Shown here: in pieces, positions 57,112-64,000 of the stretch
How positions within the stretch are numbered: position 1 is the first letter of the stretch
Layout: each line of letters starts with the position of its first letter
DNA from: Quatrionicoccus australiensis
GTDB taxonomy: Bacteria; Pseudomonadota; Gammaproteobacteria; Burkholderiales; Rhodocyclaceae
Length of the DNA: 64,000 nucleotides
Direction: 5' to 3'
NCBI RefSeq assembly: GCF_020510525.1
Contig: NZ_CP075188.1
Span: 3,410,001-3,474,000, forward strand
The notes under the pieces: model-generated
What the model saw: the letters and a program-made list of their open reading frames with translations, nothing else
The model's database searches: none
What the model was told of the DNA's origin: nothing
Made by a program: the position numbers and the translations under genes

Positions 57112-58155
57112 TCAGGAGGCAAGATCAATCAGCAAGGCCTCGATTTCCATGCGACCAACCGGACTGGCCATGGCAATCAGCGTGAAGCCTGGCTTGATCA
57201 GGAAGTCATTGTCAGGATTGAACTGCCATTCGCCATTGCGCTCGCGCACGGCCAGCAACACATAATTGGCGCTACGCAGCTTGAGCGCAGCGATCGGCTT
57301 CGGAATAAAACCGGCAGGAACCGGAACCTCCTCGACACGTAGGTTTTTTTCCGACTTGAGCATTTCATCGAGGAAAGAAACCACATGCGGCCGGATCATC
57401 GCCGAGGCGATGCGCATGCCGCCGGTAAAATCAGGAGAAACGATGGCATCGGCACCGGCCTTGCGCATTTTCTCCATGTTGCGGGTTTCCATGCAACGGG
57501 CAACGATGCGGACATTGGGCTTGAGCTGCTTGGCCGTAATCACGATCATCAGATTGCGCGAATCATCGCCGGTGACGGCAAAAACGCCTTTGGCATCCTC
57601 GAGATCAGCCGCCATCAGGATATCGTCGTCGCTTGCATCACCATGCAGATAGAGCAGGCCGGGATTCTTTTCCTTGTACTCCTGCAGGCGGACATTGTCT
57701 TCGTCGATGGCGACGTAGTGGCGGTTGGTTGCTTCCAGCTCATGCGCAATATTCCGTCCGACCCGGCCAAAACCGCAGAGGATGTAATGTCCCTTGAGCT
57801 TCTTGATCGTCTTTTCCATACGTTTTCTCTGCAGAGTTCCATTCAGATCGGTTTCAAGCAACGCAACCGTCACGACCGAGAACAGCATCGACAGATTGCC
57901 GGCGCCCAGAATGCCAAGCACTACCGTCAGCATGCGGGCAGGCTGATTGCTCGACATGTCGATGATTTCACCAAAGCCGATTGTGGCGACAGTGATGAAG
58001 GTCATGTAAAAGCAGTCAAACCACGAGTACTTGCCATCGGTCAGGTACATGTAGCCCAGGGTGCCGAACACGTGCACCGCCAGTAACCCCACCAATGCGA
58101 CATAGAGCAGGCGAAAGATGTAACTGATCAGGGATGCTTTGACGGCGGATGTCAC
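57112..58155 (-). CDS. Potassium channel with RCK (TrkA-N/TrkA-C) domains
   Basis: A 347-residue two-helix channel: TM1 about 13-33, pore loop about 48-62 with filter TIGFGE at 58-63, TM2 about 75-98, then RCK_N (HYILCGFGRVGRNIAHELEA, a Rossmann motif) and RCK_C (about 265-345). The filter GFG differs from GYG but is known in prokaryotic K+ channels. It starts at GTG 58155 with weak upstream signals. It lies nine bases after the DUF3124 gene, so the two may be co-transcribed. Confidence 0.9.
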   Translation of the reverse strand: MTSAVKASLISYIFRLLYVALVGLLAVHVFGTLGYMYLTDGKYSWFDCFYMTFITVATIGFGEIIDMSSNQPARMLTVVLGILGAGNLSMLFSVVTVALLETDLNGTLQRKRMEKTIKKLKGHYILCGFGRVGRNIAHELEATNRHYVAIDEDNVRLQEYKEKNPGLLYLHGDASDDDILMAADLEDAKGVFAVTGDDSRNLMIVITAKQLKPNVRIVARCMETRNMEKMRKAGADAIVSPDFTGGMRIASAMIRPHVVSFLDEMLKSEKNLRVEEVPVPAGFIPKPIAALKLRSANYVLLAVRERNGEWQFNPDNDFLIKPGFTLIAMASPVGRMEIEALLIDLAS

Positions 58156-58164
58156 GACATGAAC

Positions 58165-58659
58165 CTATTCGCCAATCGGCACGGACTGGGTCATGAAAAT
58201 GACGGCTTTCCCGCCATCCATATTGGCGTGCAGGGCTTCAAGCAGAGGTGGGCTGATCGCAGTATCCGCATCCCATTTGACAACAAAATTGGCGCCGGAC
58301 CCGCCCGAAGCGTCATTCAGTTCGACAAACAATTCAAGCGTACCCAAAGGCGGGATAGTGACAGCCGTCGGCACCCGCTCGCCCAGCAATTTGCCCTGAG
58401 TATCGAAATAGCGAGCCGACAAAACACGCAGAGGGCGACGGACATCTGTGTTGCGGATGCTGACCAGGGCTGAAAGCAGCACATAAGATGCCTTGCCGCT
58501 CTTGCCAAGATTGCCATAGAGCATATGGGAGTAAATCGGCAAATACAGCGTCTGGCCTTTGGTCTGCGGGCGTAACTCCTGAGCTGCTGCAATTCCGGAC
58601 AACAGCAACAGCCCGCACGCACCCGATAACAGCTTGCGCAGCAAATTCCCCGGTTTCAT
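58165..58659 (-). CDS. DUF3124 family secreted protein
   Basis: This 164-residue protein has a signal peptide (KLLSGACGLLLLSGIAAAQE) and the family core GQTLYLPIYSHMLYGN, LVSIRNTDVRRPLRVLSARYFD, VTIPPLGTLELFVE and GANFVVKWDAD. DUF3124 proteins are small beta-rich periplasmic proteins of unknown function. It directly precedes the K+ channel on the same strand. Confidence 0.88.
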   Translation of the reverse strand: MKPGNLLRKLLSGACGLLLLSGIAAAQELRPQTKGQTLYLPIYSHMLYGNLGKSGKASYVLLSALVSIRNTDVRRPLRVLSARYFDTQGKLLGERVPTAVTIPPLGTLELFVELNDASGGSGANFVVKWDADTAISPPLLEALHANMDGGKAVIFMTQSVPIGE

Positions 58660-58792
58660 CGTCTCCCCTTTCGATCAAACAGACTGGCTCTATGCATTTT
58701 TCGGCCGATGATACCTGCAGGCGGGATTTCCCGCACAGCTGAAGACATCCCCCGACAGGAAAAACCACTCAAGCACTGGCTGCAGAACAACG

Positions 58793-59161
58793 CTACGCCA
58801 GCAAGGTTTTCAACTGGGTGGAGATCAATTGCCAATTTACCGGTTTGGCAATGTAGCTCGCATTCAGCGCCTCCGCCCTGGCAATACTCTCAGGATTACG
58901 ATGACCACTCACCAATACCACCGGGAGATCACGCCCATGACTTTGGCGAATGGCGGCGCAAACCTCAAAACCGTTCATCCCCGGCATTTCGACATCAAGC
59001 AGCACGATATCCCAAGGCATGCGCCTGAACTCGGCAAGCGCATCCAGACCATTATCCACAACGACAACCGAAAACTCTTCCGGATCAAGCGCTACCGGCA
59101 TCAGCAGGGCAACCGTCGGATCGTCATCGGCAACGAGGACCCGGTATATTGGCTGGCTCAT
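58793..59161 (-). CDS. Single-domain response regulator (REC only)
   Basis: A 122-residue receiver without output domain. Phospho-acceptor D56 ([15 protein letters not shown]), the acidic pair (VADDDPTVA), the Ser/Thr (VVLVSGHR) and the conserved lysine (YIAKPVNW) are present. Its start overlaps the hybrid kinase stop by four bases. It may pass phosphate between the Hpt domains of this operon or act like CheY by protein contact. Confidence 0.93.
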   Translation of the reverse strand: MSQPIYRVLVADDDPTVALLMPVALDPEEFSVVVVDNGLDALAEFRRMPWDIVLLDVEMPGMNGFEVCAAIRQSHGRDLPVVLVSGHRNPESIARAEALNASYIAKPVNWQLISTQLKTLLA

Positions 59162-61911
59162 GCGGGATCCTCGGCAAGCATCTGGTTGATGGCCAGGCTA
59201 ACCCTCCCCCATTCGACCATCAGGGACTCGACATGCAGGGAAACTTCCGTCAAGTCACCCGCCCGACCTCCCCCCTCGATATTCCGCAGGATTTCGGCAA
59301 AACGATTGGCCCCGACATTAAAGGAGCTGGACTTCAAACCATGCGCCGCGCTTGCCAATTGCTCGACGTCTTCCCGCCGGAAGGCCGACTCCAGGCGCTC
59401 CATCTCCTGCGTCGCCGCCTTCAGATAGACGTTCAGCAGTTGCCGGACAAGCAGCTCGGCCCGCGCCGGAGAGAGGGCCCGAATCTTGTCGAGCGCAGAG
59501 GGATCGAGAGGACTGGCAATCACCACATTTTCCGGATCAGGCTCGGTCGAATCAACGGTCAATTGACGTCGCTCGGCGGGCAACCAGCGCTGGAGTATCG
59601 CCAGCATCTCATCCCCACTGTAGGGTTTGGTCAGGTAATCATCCATGCCCGCCTCCATGCAGCGGGCTCGGTCACCAGGCATGGCGTTGGCCGTCAAGGC
59701 AACGACCGGCAGGTGCAAACCACTACCCTGCTCACGCTGACGCAGTAATCGAGTCGCCTCGAAGCCATCAAGCAAAGGCATCTGGCAATCCATCAGGACA
59801 AGATCGAAACGTTCGTCGGCGAGCATTTCAAGTGCCTGTCGCCCATCACTGACAGTGCTCACCTTGACTCCTGCGCGTTCGAGATGGGCCCGGGCAACGA
59901 TCAGATTGCTTTCGTTATCTTCGGCAATAAGTACTCTCCCCCGCAAACGCGGCGGAATTGCCGAAACCTTGCTGCCGGCACGGACAGCCCTCCGGCTGAG
60001 CGCCAACTCGATGGCCTCGAAAAGCTCTGCCTGACGGACCGGCTTGACGAGACAAGCCGAAATATCAAGACGCGCCTGATCCTCCCTGGCGATCAACTCG
60101 ACCGAAGATGAAAGGACCACGATCCGCGTTGCCTTGAGGCGCTCGTCGCTGCGAATTGCGCTGGCGACATGCAAGCCCGGCAAACCGGGCATATGCAGGT
60201 CAAGCAACACCACCGAGAATGGCTCCCCCGCTTCGGCCGACTCACGCAAACGGGCAAGCGCCTCCACACCGGAGCCGGCAGCTCCGACATCGAAGCCCTT
60301 TTTCCTGGCCTGACCCAGCATCACGTCAAGGCTGGTCTGGTTGTCATCCACTACCAGCATGCGAGCCCCAGTCATGCGGACTGTCGGGAGTGGCTCTTGC
60401 GCTTCGACCAGCTGACCAAACGGCAAACTGAGGGTGACTACGAAACTGGAGCCTTGTCCAGGCTGGCTGAACACGGACAAATGCCCCCCCATCATTTCGA
60501 CCAGACTACGGCAAATGGCAAGCCCCAGTCCGGTCCCCCCATACTTGCGGGTAGTCGAACCATCCGCCTGCAAAAAGTGCTCGAATATCTTTTCCTGAGC
60601 TTCGGGCGGGATACCAATCCCGGTATCCCTTACGGTCAAGGTCAGATTGAACCTGTTTTCGTCGGAAATACCGAACACCAGTGACAATACTATTTCGCCA
60701 TGATCGGTAAACTTCACCGCATTGCTCAACAGATTGGCAATCACCTGCCGCAATCTTAGCGAATCCCCTCGCACCACCAAGGATTCGGCCAGGGGCAAAT
60801 CAGCAACCAATTCGAGGCCCTTCTTTTGGGCTGGCTGCGAAAACAGTTCAAGCGACTCTTCAAGCAGCCCCAGAAGATCGAAATCGACTTCCTCAAGCTC
60901 GAGCTTGCCAGATTCAATTTTGGAAAAATCCAGGATATCGTTAATGATGCCCAGCAGATGGCGACCAGAACGCTCGACGGCTTCAACAAACTGACGCTGC
61001 GTTGGCTCCAGGCGGGTATTGAGCAGCAATTCGGTCATTCCCAGCACACCGTTCATCGGGGTGCGGATTTCGTGACTCATCGTCGCCAGAAACTCACTTT
61101 TGGCCTGACTCCCTGCTTCGGCAAGATCCTTCGCGCTCCGCAACTCACGTGTACGCTGCTCAACCATCTGCTCCAGGCTGCCCAGATGCGATGCCAACCA
61201 GCGGTCACGCTCCCGGATCTGTTCGACCATGGCATTGAACCCCTCCCCCAGCAGGTCCAGCTCCGCCACTCCGGTTTCAGCCGCGCGGGTATCAAGCTGC
61301 CCTCTCGACACCTGCGCCATGTTTTCGGTAAGCACAAGTAGCGGATTCATCAAGCGATCGATCTGGCGAGACTGGAGACGCAGGGCAATCATCAAGGCAA
61401 CAGCCGTCTCCAGCAGGAGCAAACCAAGGAACCAGAACACTTGTTGATAGATTGCCGAGAGATCAATGACCAAGCGTATCCACCCCCGCTCAGCCCGATC
61501 GAGATGCGCATATGCCAGAAAATCAATCGTCGCCCAATGAAATTCGTACCCTAGCTGAGCGTCGACCGGTAGAAGCCCTCCTGCTTGCTCAGATCCGGCA
61601 TCCCGTTCATAGGCGGCAAATAACGTGCGATCGCGACGAAACACCGCAACCGTCTGAACATCCGGCAGGGCACGCAAAGAGCTCAGCAATTGCATCGCAG
61701 CAGCCCGATCGTCCGATGCAAGGGCCGGCGCGAGAGTCGCGTTCAGCAATTCAAGGCGCGTCTCTCCATCGAGAACCTGAGTACGCACGGTGATACAAGC
61801 GGACGTCAAAAGAATCACTAAAGAAACGAAGGCTATGGCGGAAGCCAGAACATAAAAATTGATGCTGGCCAAGCGTGCTCGCAAGGACGGCGATTGGAAA
61901 AACCTGCTCAT
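59158..61911 (-). CDS. CHASE8-like hybrid histidine kinase with two receivers and Hpt (BarA-like)
   Basis: A 917-residue kinase with two membrane segments (about 16-38 and 159-180) around a small periplasmic sensor resembling CHASE8 ([37 protein letters not shown]), HAMP ([19 protein letters not shown]), HisKA with H280 ([11 protein letters not shown]), HATPase ([24 protein letters not shown]), receivers with D571 and D708, and C-terminal Hpt with H857 ([12 protein letters not shown]). All phospho-acceptors are intact. It overlaps an Hpt gene upstream and a REC gene downstream, four bases each. The DNA-binding output is probably the divergent OmpR-type regulator. Confidence 0.94.
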   Translation of the reverse strand: MSRFFQSPSLRARLASINFYVLASAIAFVSLVILLTSACITVRTQVLDGETRLELLNATLAPALASDDRAAAMQLLSSLRALPDVQTVAVFRRDRTLFAAYERDAGSEQAGGLLPVDAQLGYEFHWATIDFLAYAHLDRAERGWIRLVIDLSAIYQQVFWFLGLLLLETAVALMIALRLQSRQIDRLMNPLLVLTENMAQVSRGQLDTRAAETGVAELDLLGEGFNAMVEQIRERDRWLASHLGSLEQMVEQRTRELRSAKDLAEAGSQAKSEFLATMSHEIRTPMNGVLGMTELLLNTRLEPTQRQFVEAVERSGRHLLGIINDILDFSKIESGKLELEEVDFDLLGLLEESLELFSQPAQKKGLELVADLPLAESLVVRGDSLRLRQVIANLLSNAVKFTDHGEIVLSLVFGISDENRFNLTLTVRDTGIGIPPEAQEKIFEHFLQADGSTTRKYGGTGLGLAICRSLVEMMGGHLSVFSQPGQGSSFVVTLSLPFGQLVEAQEPLPTVRMTGARMLVVDDNQTSLDVMLGQARKKGFDVGAAGSGVEALARLRESAEAGEPFSVVLLDLHMPGLPGLHVASAIRSDERLKATRIVVLSSSVELIAREDQARLDISACLVKPVRQAELFEAIELALSRRAVRAGSKVSAIPPRLRGRVLIAEDNESNLIVARAHLERAGVKVSTVSDGRQALEMLADERFDLVLMDCQMPLLDGFEATRLLRQREQGSGLHLPVVALTANAMPGDRARCMEAGMDDYLTKPYSGDEMLAILQRWLPAERRQLTVDSTEPDPENVVIASPLDPSALDKIRALSPARAELLVRQLLNVYLKAATQEMERLESAFRREDVEQLASAAHGLKSSSFNVGANRFAEILRNIEGGGRAGDLTEVSLHVESLMVEWGRVSLAINQMLAEDPA

Positions 61912-62297
61912 GGCTTATTCTGCGGCAATATCGATGCGCGGAGTTTGGCTTCACTCGCAGCACGCCAGGCTTCGCGAAAACAATCCTGCAAGTACCAGCG
62001 CACGCTTGGCGGAACCGGGACCTGTTGGCCAGCCAAGCGCATTGATAGCAATTCTTCAAGCACCGCCGCAGCGCAGGACAATTTATCAGCCCCGACATTG
62101 GCCGCAGCACTGCGCACTGCATGAACCTTTTTTCGCTCCGCCTCGTCATCTCCGCGCGTAGCAAGCCACTCCCGCTCCCATTCAGAGAAGTGCTGGACAA
62201 AAAGCCCGAGCGCCTGCCACCACAACACTGGCTGCCCCAGCATGCGTTCCACAGCAGAATCTATGTCAAAACCTTGAATGGATTTAGGAATAAGCAT
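61908..62297 (-). CDS. Stand-alone Hpt phosphotransfer protein
   Basis: This 129-residue all-helical protein has an Hpt signature centred on H59 ([18 protein letters not shown]) and the leading [22 protein letters not shown] typical of Hpt domains. It would carry phosphate between receivers. ATG 62297 is used; the open frame allows a TTG at 62321. It is the first gene of the Hpt-kinase-REC operon, and a second Hpt beside the one in the kinase suggests branching. Confidence 0.85.
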   Translation of the reverse strand: MLIPKSIQGFDIDSAVERMLGQPVLWWQALGLFVQHFSEWEREWLATRGDDEAERKKVHAVRSAAANVGADKLSCAAAVLEELLSMRLAGQQVPVPPSVRWYLQDCFREAWRAASEAKLRASILPQNKP

Positions 62298-62393
62298 CGG
62301 AATGAAACGGAGGTCACCCAAAAACTATGGCGCAAGAGGGAATACTGACATACGGATTGTCACAGTAAAAAGAATTGTAAAAACATGGGAATG

Positions 62394-62416
62394 GTAAAAC
62401 AATTCAAAGGTTTTAC
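62394..62416 (+). promoter_or_regulatory. Inverted repeat in the divergent regulatory region
   Basis: GTAAAAC (62394-62400) and GTTTTAC (62410-62416) form a perfect seven-base inverted repeat with a nine-base spacer. Two more GTAAAA copies lie upstream at 62365-62370 and 62377-62382. The site covers the -35 area of the TACAAT at 62424-62429, so it is a likely operator, perhaps for the OmpR-type regulator itself. Confidence 0.55.
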
Positions 62417-62423
62417 ATTGGAT

Positions 62424-62429
62424 TACAAT
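62424..62429 (+). promoter_or_regulatory. Candidate -10 box of the OmpR-type regulator gene
   Basis: TACAAT lies 32 bases before ATG 62462, immediately after the inverted repeat. The match upstream at the -35 position (TTCAAA at 62403-62408, 15-base spacer) is weak, which would fit an activated promoter. Confidence 0.4.
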
Positions 62430-62461
62430 GCCATCTTTACAAACTCGCTTACGTCAAACTT

Positions 62462-63169
62462 ATGCGCCAGACTGCGCTCATTGTGGAAGACGATCCGGGA
62501 ACACGCCATGTTCTCAGCGCCACGCTGTTAACGGCCGGCATTAATAGCATATTTGCTGAAACCGGCGCACAAATGTGGCAGCAACTCTCCGAGAACCCCG
62601 ACGTCATCATTCTTGATCTCAGCCTGCCCGACTCAGATGGGCTGGAACTCCTGCGCCAGTTACGACAACAATCGGAAATTCCGGTATTGATTCACTCGAC
62701 TCGATCAGACGAAGTCGAACGTATCATCGGCATTGAAATCGGCGCCGACGATTTCTTGCCTAAACCTTGCAATCTCCGCGAACTGGTTGCACGAACCCGC
62801 GGCTTGCTGCGACGGACGCAAGGACGTCAGCCCACCCCAAAAAATGAAGCTCGACGCATGCATTTTGGTAACTGGACACTTGATACGGCATCGCGCGAAC
62901 TTACCGATGCCGAGGGCCGCCCAGCACCACTCGGCGTTTCCGCCTTCGCTCTGCTCTCCGCATTTCTCGACCATCCATTTGAGCCGCTTTCCCGGGAATT
63001 GCTTTCCCGCGTACTAAAACGCGAATACGTCCCATATGATCGAATCATTGACGTCCATGTCAGTCAGATTCGCCGCACCCTCGGCAAGCAAGCGGATGGA
63101 AGCAGTTTCATCAAAACCCTGCGCTCCCAAGGATATGTTTTCATCGCGGCAGTGGAAACGTCTCAATAA
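62462..63169 (+). CDS. OmpR/PhoB-family response regulator
   Basis: This 235-residue regulator has a receiver with D52 (VIILDLSLPDSDG) and lysine in FLPKPCN, and a C-terminal winged helix ending DRIIDVHVSQIRRTLGKQ and FIKTLRSQGYVFIA. It is divergent from the Hpt-kinase-REC operon, which probably phosphorylates it, and convergent with the TolC-family gene. The ATG has no strong ribosome site. GTAAAA-type repeats upstream suggest autoregulation. Confidence 0.93.
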   Translation: MRQTALIVEDDPGTRHVLSATLLTAGINSIFAETGAQMWQQLSENPDVIILDLSLPDSDGLELLRQLRQQSEIPVLIHSTRSDEVERIIGIEIGADDFLPKPCNLRELVARTRGLLRRTQGRQPTPKNEARRMHFGNWTLDTASRELTDAEGRPAPLGVSAFALLSAFLDHPFEPLSRELLSRVLKREYVPYDRIIDVHVSQIRRTLGKQADGSSFIKTLRSQGYVFIAAVETSQ

Positions 63170-63221
63170 CAGACCACCACGCCAGACCGGATTCCATTAC
63201 CTGCAATACGAAAGCCAACGT

Positions 63222-63249
63222 GAAAAAGCCGCCTCAAGGCGGCTTTTTC
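63222..63249. terminator. Bidirectional terminator between regulator and TolC-family gene
   Basis: The stem GAAAAAGCCGCCT (63222-63234) pairs with AGGCGGCTTTTTC (63237-63249) around a two-base loop, with A and T tracts at both ends. It separates the convergent genes. Confidence 0.9.
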
Positions 63250-63270
63250 AATTCCAGCAATGGCTAGCTA

Positions 63271-64000
63271 CTACTTGCCACCGGTGACCTTACAGCCACC
63301 AACTGTATTCCCCGCACAAGGAGAAGATCCCTCGCGATTGATCAGCCACTTGCCACCAACCAGAATCATTTCGAGTGTCTTCTTCGTGACATCGCGGTAC
63401 TGATTTGACTGGTAGACCTGACGGAAGTCAGCGAAGGCGCGATCCTTTCCATCCATGCGAACAGTGACTTCCTGAACATCGACGCTGATATTGTCACGTG
63501 TCGAGATCCGGCTGCGGCGCAACTGCGCCCAGTCTTCACGATTCAGACCGCCATCCGGGGTGAAAGTCGGTGCATAGAAACCGGCATAGTCAGAATAGTT
63601 CTTGGCGGACCAAGCGGCAGCCCAGGACTTGACCTGACGAATGATGTCATCGTTGGCGCTTGCTGCAGCAGGAGCAAAAGCAACCTGCGGAGCCATCGGC
63701 TTGGTATTGAGCTGGCTCATTGCACGAGCATTCAAAGCCTCGCGATCAGATGCAAAGGTACTGATCGAATCATTCGGACAGAATTGGCTGGCATCAACCG
63801 AGGCAAGTTCGCTGCTTTCAGGATCACGAACATCCAGCTTCTGCAAACCGAGGTATTCAAGCAGGGTACCCATGCCGGCGTAAGTACGCAGATAGGCGAG
63901 GCTGAGATCGGTATCGGCATTGACTGCATTCCGACGGGCGCTCAGCAACTCGTTTTCGGTATCGAGCAAGTCGAGCAAGGTGCGCTGACCGACATTGAAT
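63271..64000 (-). CDS. TolC-family outer-membrane protein with C-terminal NTF2-like domain (partial)
   Basis: The frame runs off the window end, so only the C-terminal 242 or so residues are seen. They start with NVGQRTLLDLLDTENEL, the last conserved helix of TolC-type outer-membrane channels, followed by AYLRTYAGMGTLLEYLGL. After a linker, about residues 110-215 of the visible part form an NTF2/SnoaL-like domain (WAAAWSAKNYSDYAGFYAPTF, then ISVDVQEVTVRMDG and LVGGKWLINRE) and a short Cys/Gly end. TolC proteins normally end soon after the channel; the added tail is unusual and resembles the Cds6-type domain. It likely serves a type I secretion system outside the window. Confidence 0.85.
   Translation of the reverse strand, partial: FNVGQRTLLDLLDTENELLSARRNAVNADTDLSLAYLRTYAGMGTLLEYLGLQKLDVRDPESSELASVDASQFCPNDSISTFASDREALNARAMSQLNTKPMAPQVAFAPAAASANDDIIRQVKSWAAAWSAKNYSDYAGFYAPTFTPDGGLNREDWAQLRRSRISTRDNISVDVQEVTVRMDGKDRAFADFRQVYQSNQYRDVTKKTLEMILVGGKWLINREGSSPCAGNTVGGCKVTGGK

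Overview
The window is GC-rich, densely coded chromosomal DNA of a Gram-negative bacterium. Outer-membrane and periplasmic systems (two-partner secretion, RND, TolC, YhdP), c-type cytochromes, glycolate oxidase, many PAS/GGDEF/hybrid-kinase signalling proteins and the protein style (RhlE, GlnE, TldD, DmeF-type CDF) fit a respiring betaproteobacterium, most likely Rhodocyclales (Dechloromonas/Azonexus-like). The taxonomic placement is inference. I see no rRNA, tRNA, CRISPR array, insertion sequence or prophage.

Layout. 1-1767: the 3' end of a two-partner-secretion exoprotein overlapping a FecR-domain protein. 1859-9022: rhlE, then on the minus strand a PP2C phosphatase and a tightly coupled glcD-glcE-glcF-HDOD operon. 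9300-18082: a zinc-sensing (CZB) diguanylate cyclase, hydroxypyruvate isomerase, a cobalamin adenosyltransferase/DUF1330 pair, a dienoyl-CoA isomerase, a PAS hybrid kinase, a lipoprotein, DAHP synthase and a radical SAM protein. 18079-24884: a yhdP-nitrilase-tldD-cytochrome c operon. 25038-32093: glnE, then a FIST sensor protein with a PAS/hybrid kinase. 32158-36560: mscL, then a methionine-salvage cluster (aminotransferase, mtnA, FucA-like aldolase) followed by a CDF metal exporter. 36744-38206: small and unknown genes. 38325-44620: a self-contained sigma-54 circuit, with a palindromic enhancer, a -24/-12 promoter, an SsuABC/TauABC-type transporter, a DctB-like kinase, a tautomerase-family isomerase and a DctD-like activator. 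44614-49726: a metabolic/PilZ/Fe-S operon and a GGDEF-EAL protein. 49903-54338: an RND pump operon with a DUF2892 protein. 54852-58659: cytochrome c, a Kef-type antiporter, a STAS protein, a K+ channel and a DUF3124 protein. 58793-64000: a phosphorelay operon (Hpt, CHASE8-like hybrid kinase, REC-only protein) divergent from an OmpR-type regulator, then the C-terminus of a TolC-family protein carrying an NTF2-like tail.

How it fits together. Signalling dominates: five histidine kinases (three of them hybrids), three response regulators, two GGDEF proteins, and PilZ, HDOD, PP2C and STAS proteins. Central and accessory carbon metabolism (glycolate, hydroxypyruvate, tartronate semialdehyde, methylthioribose) runs between them. 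The strongest system-level observation is the sigma-54 transporter operon, whose promoter and likely enhancer can be read in the DNA and whose own regulators lie downstream in the same operon.
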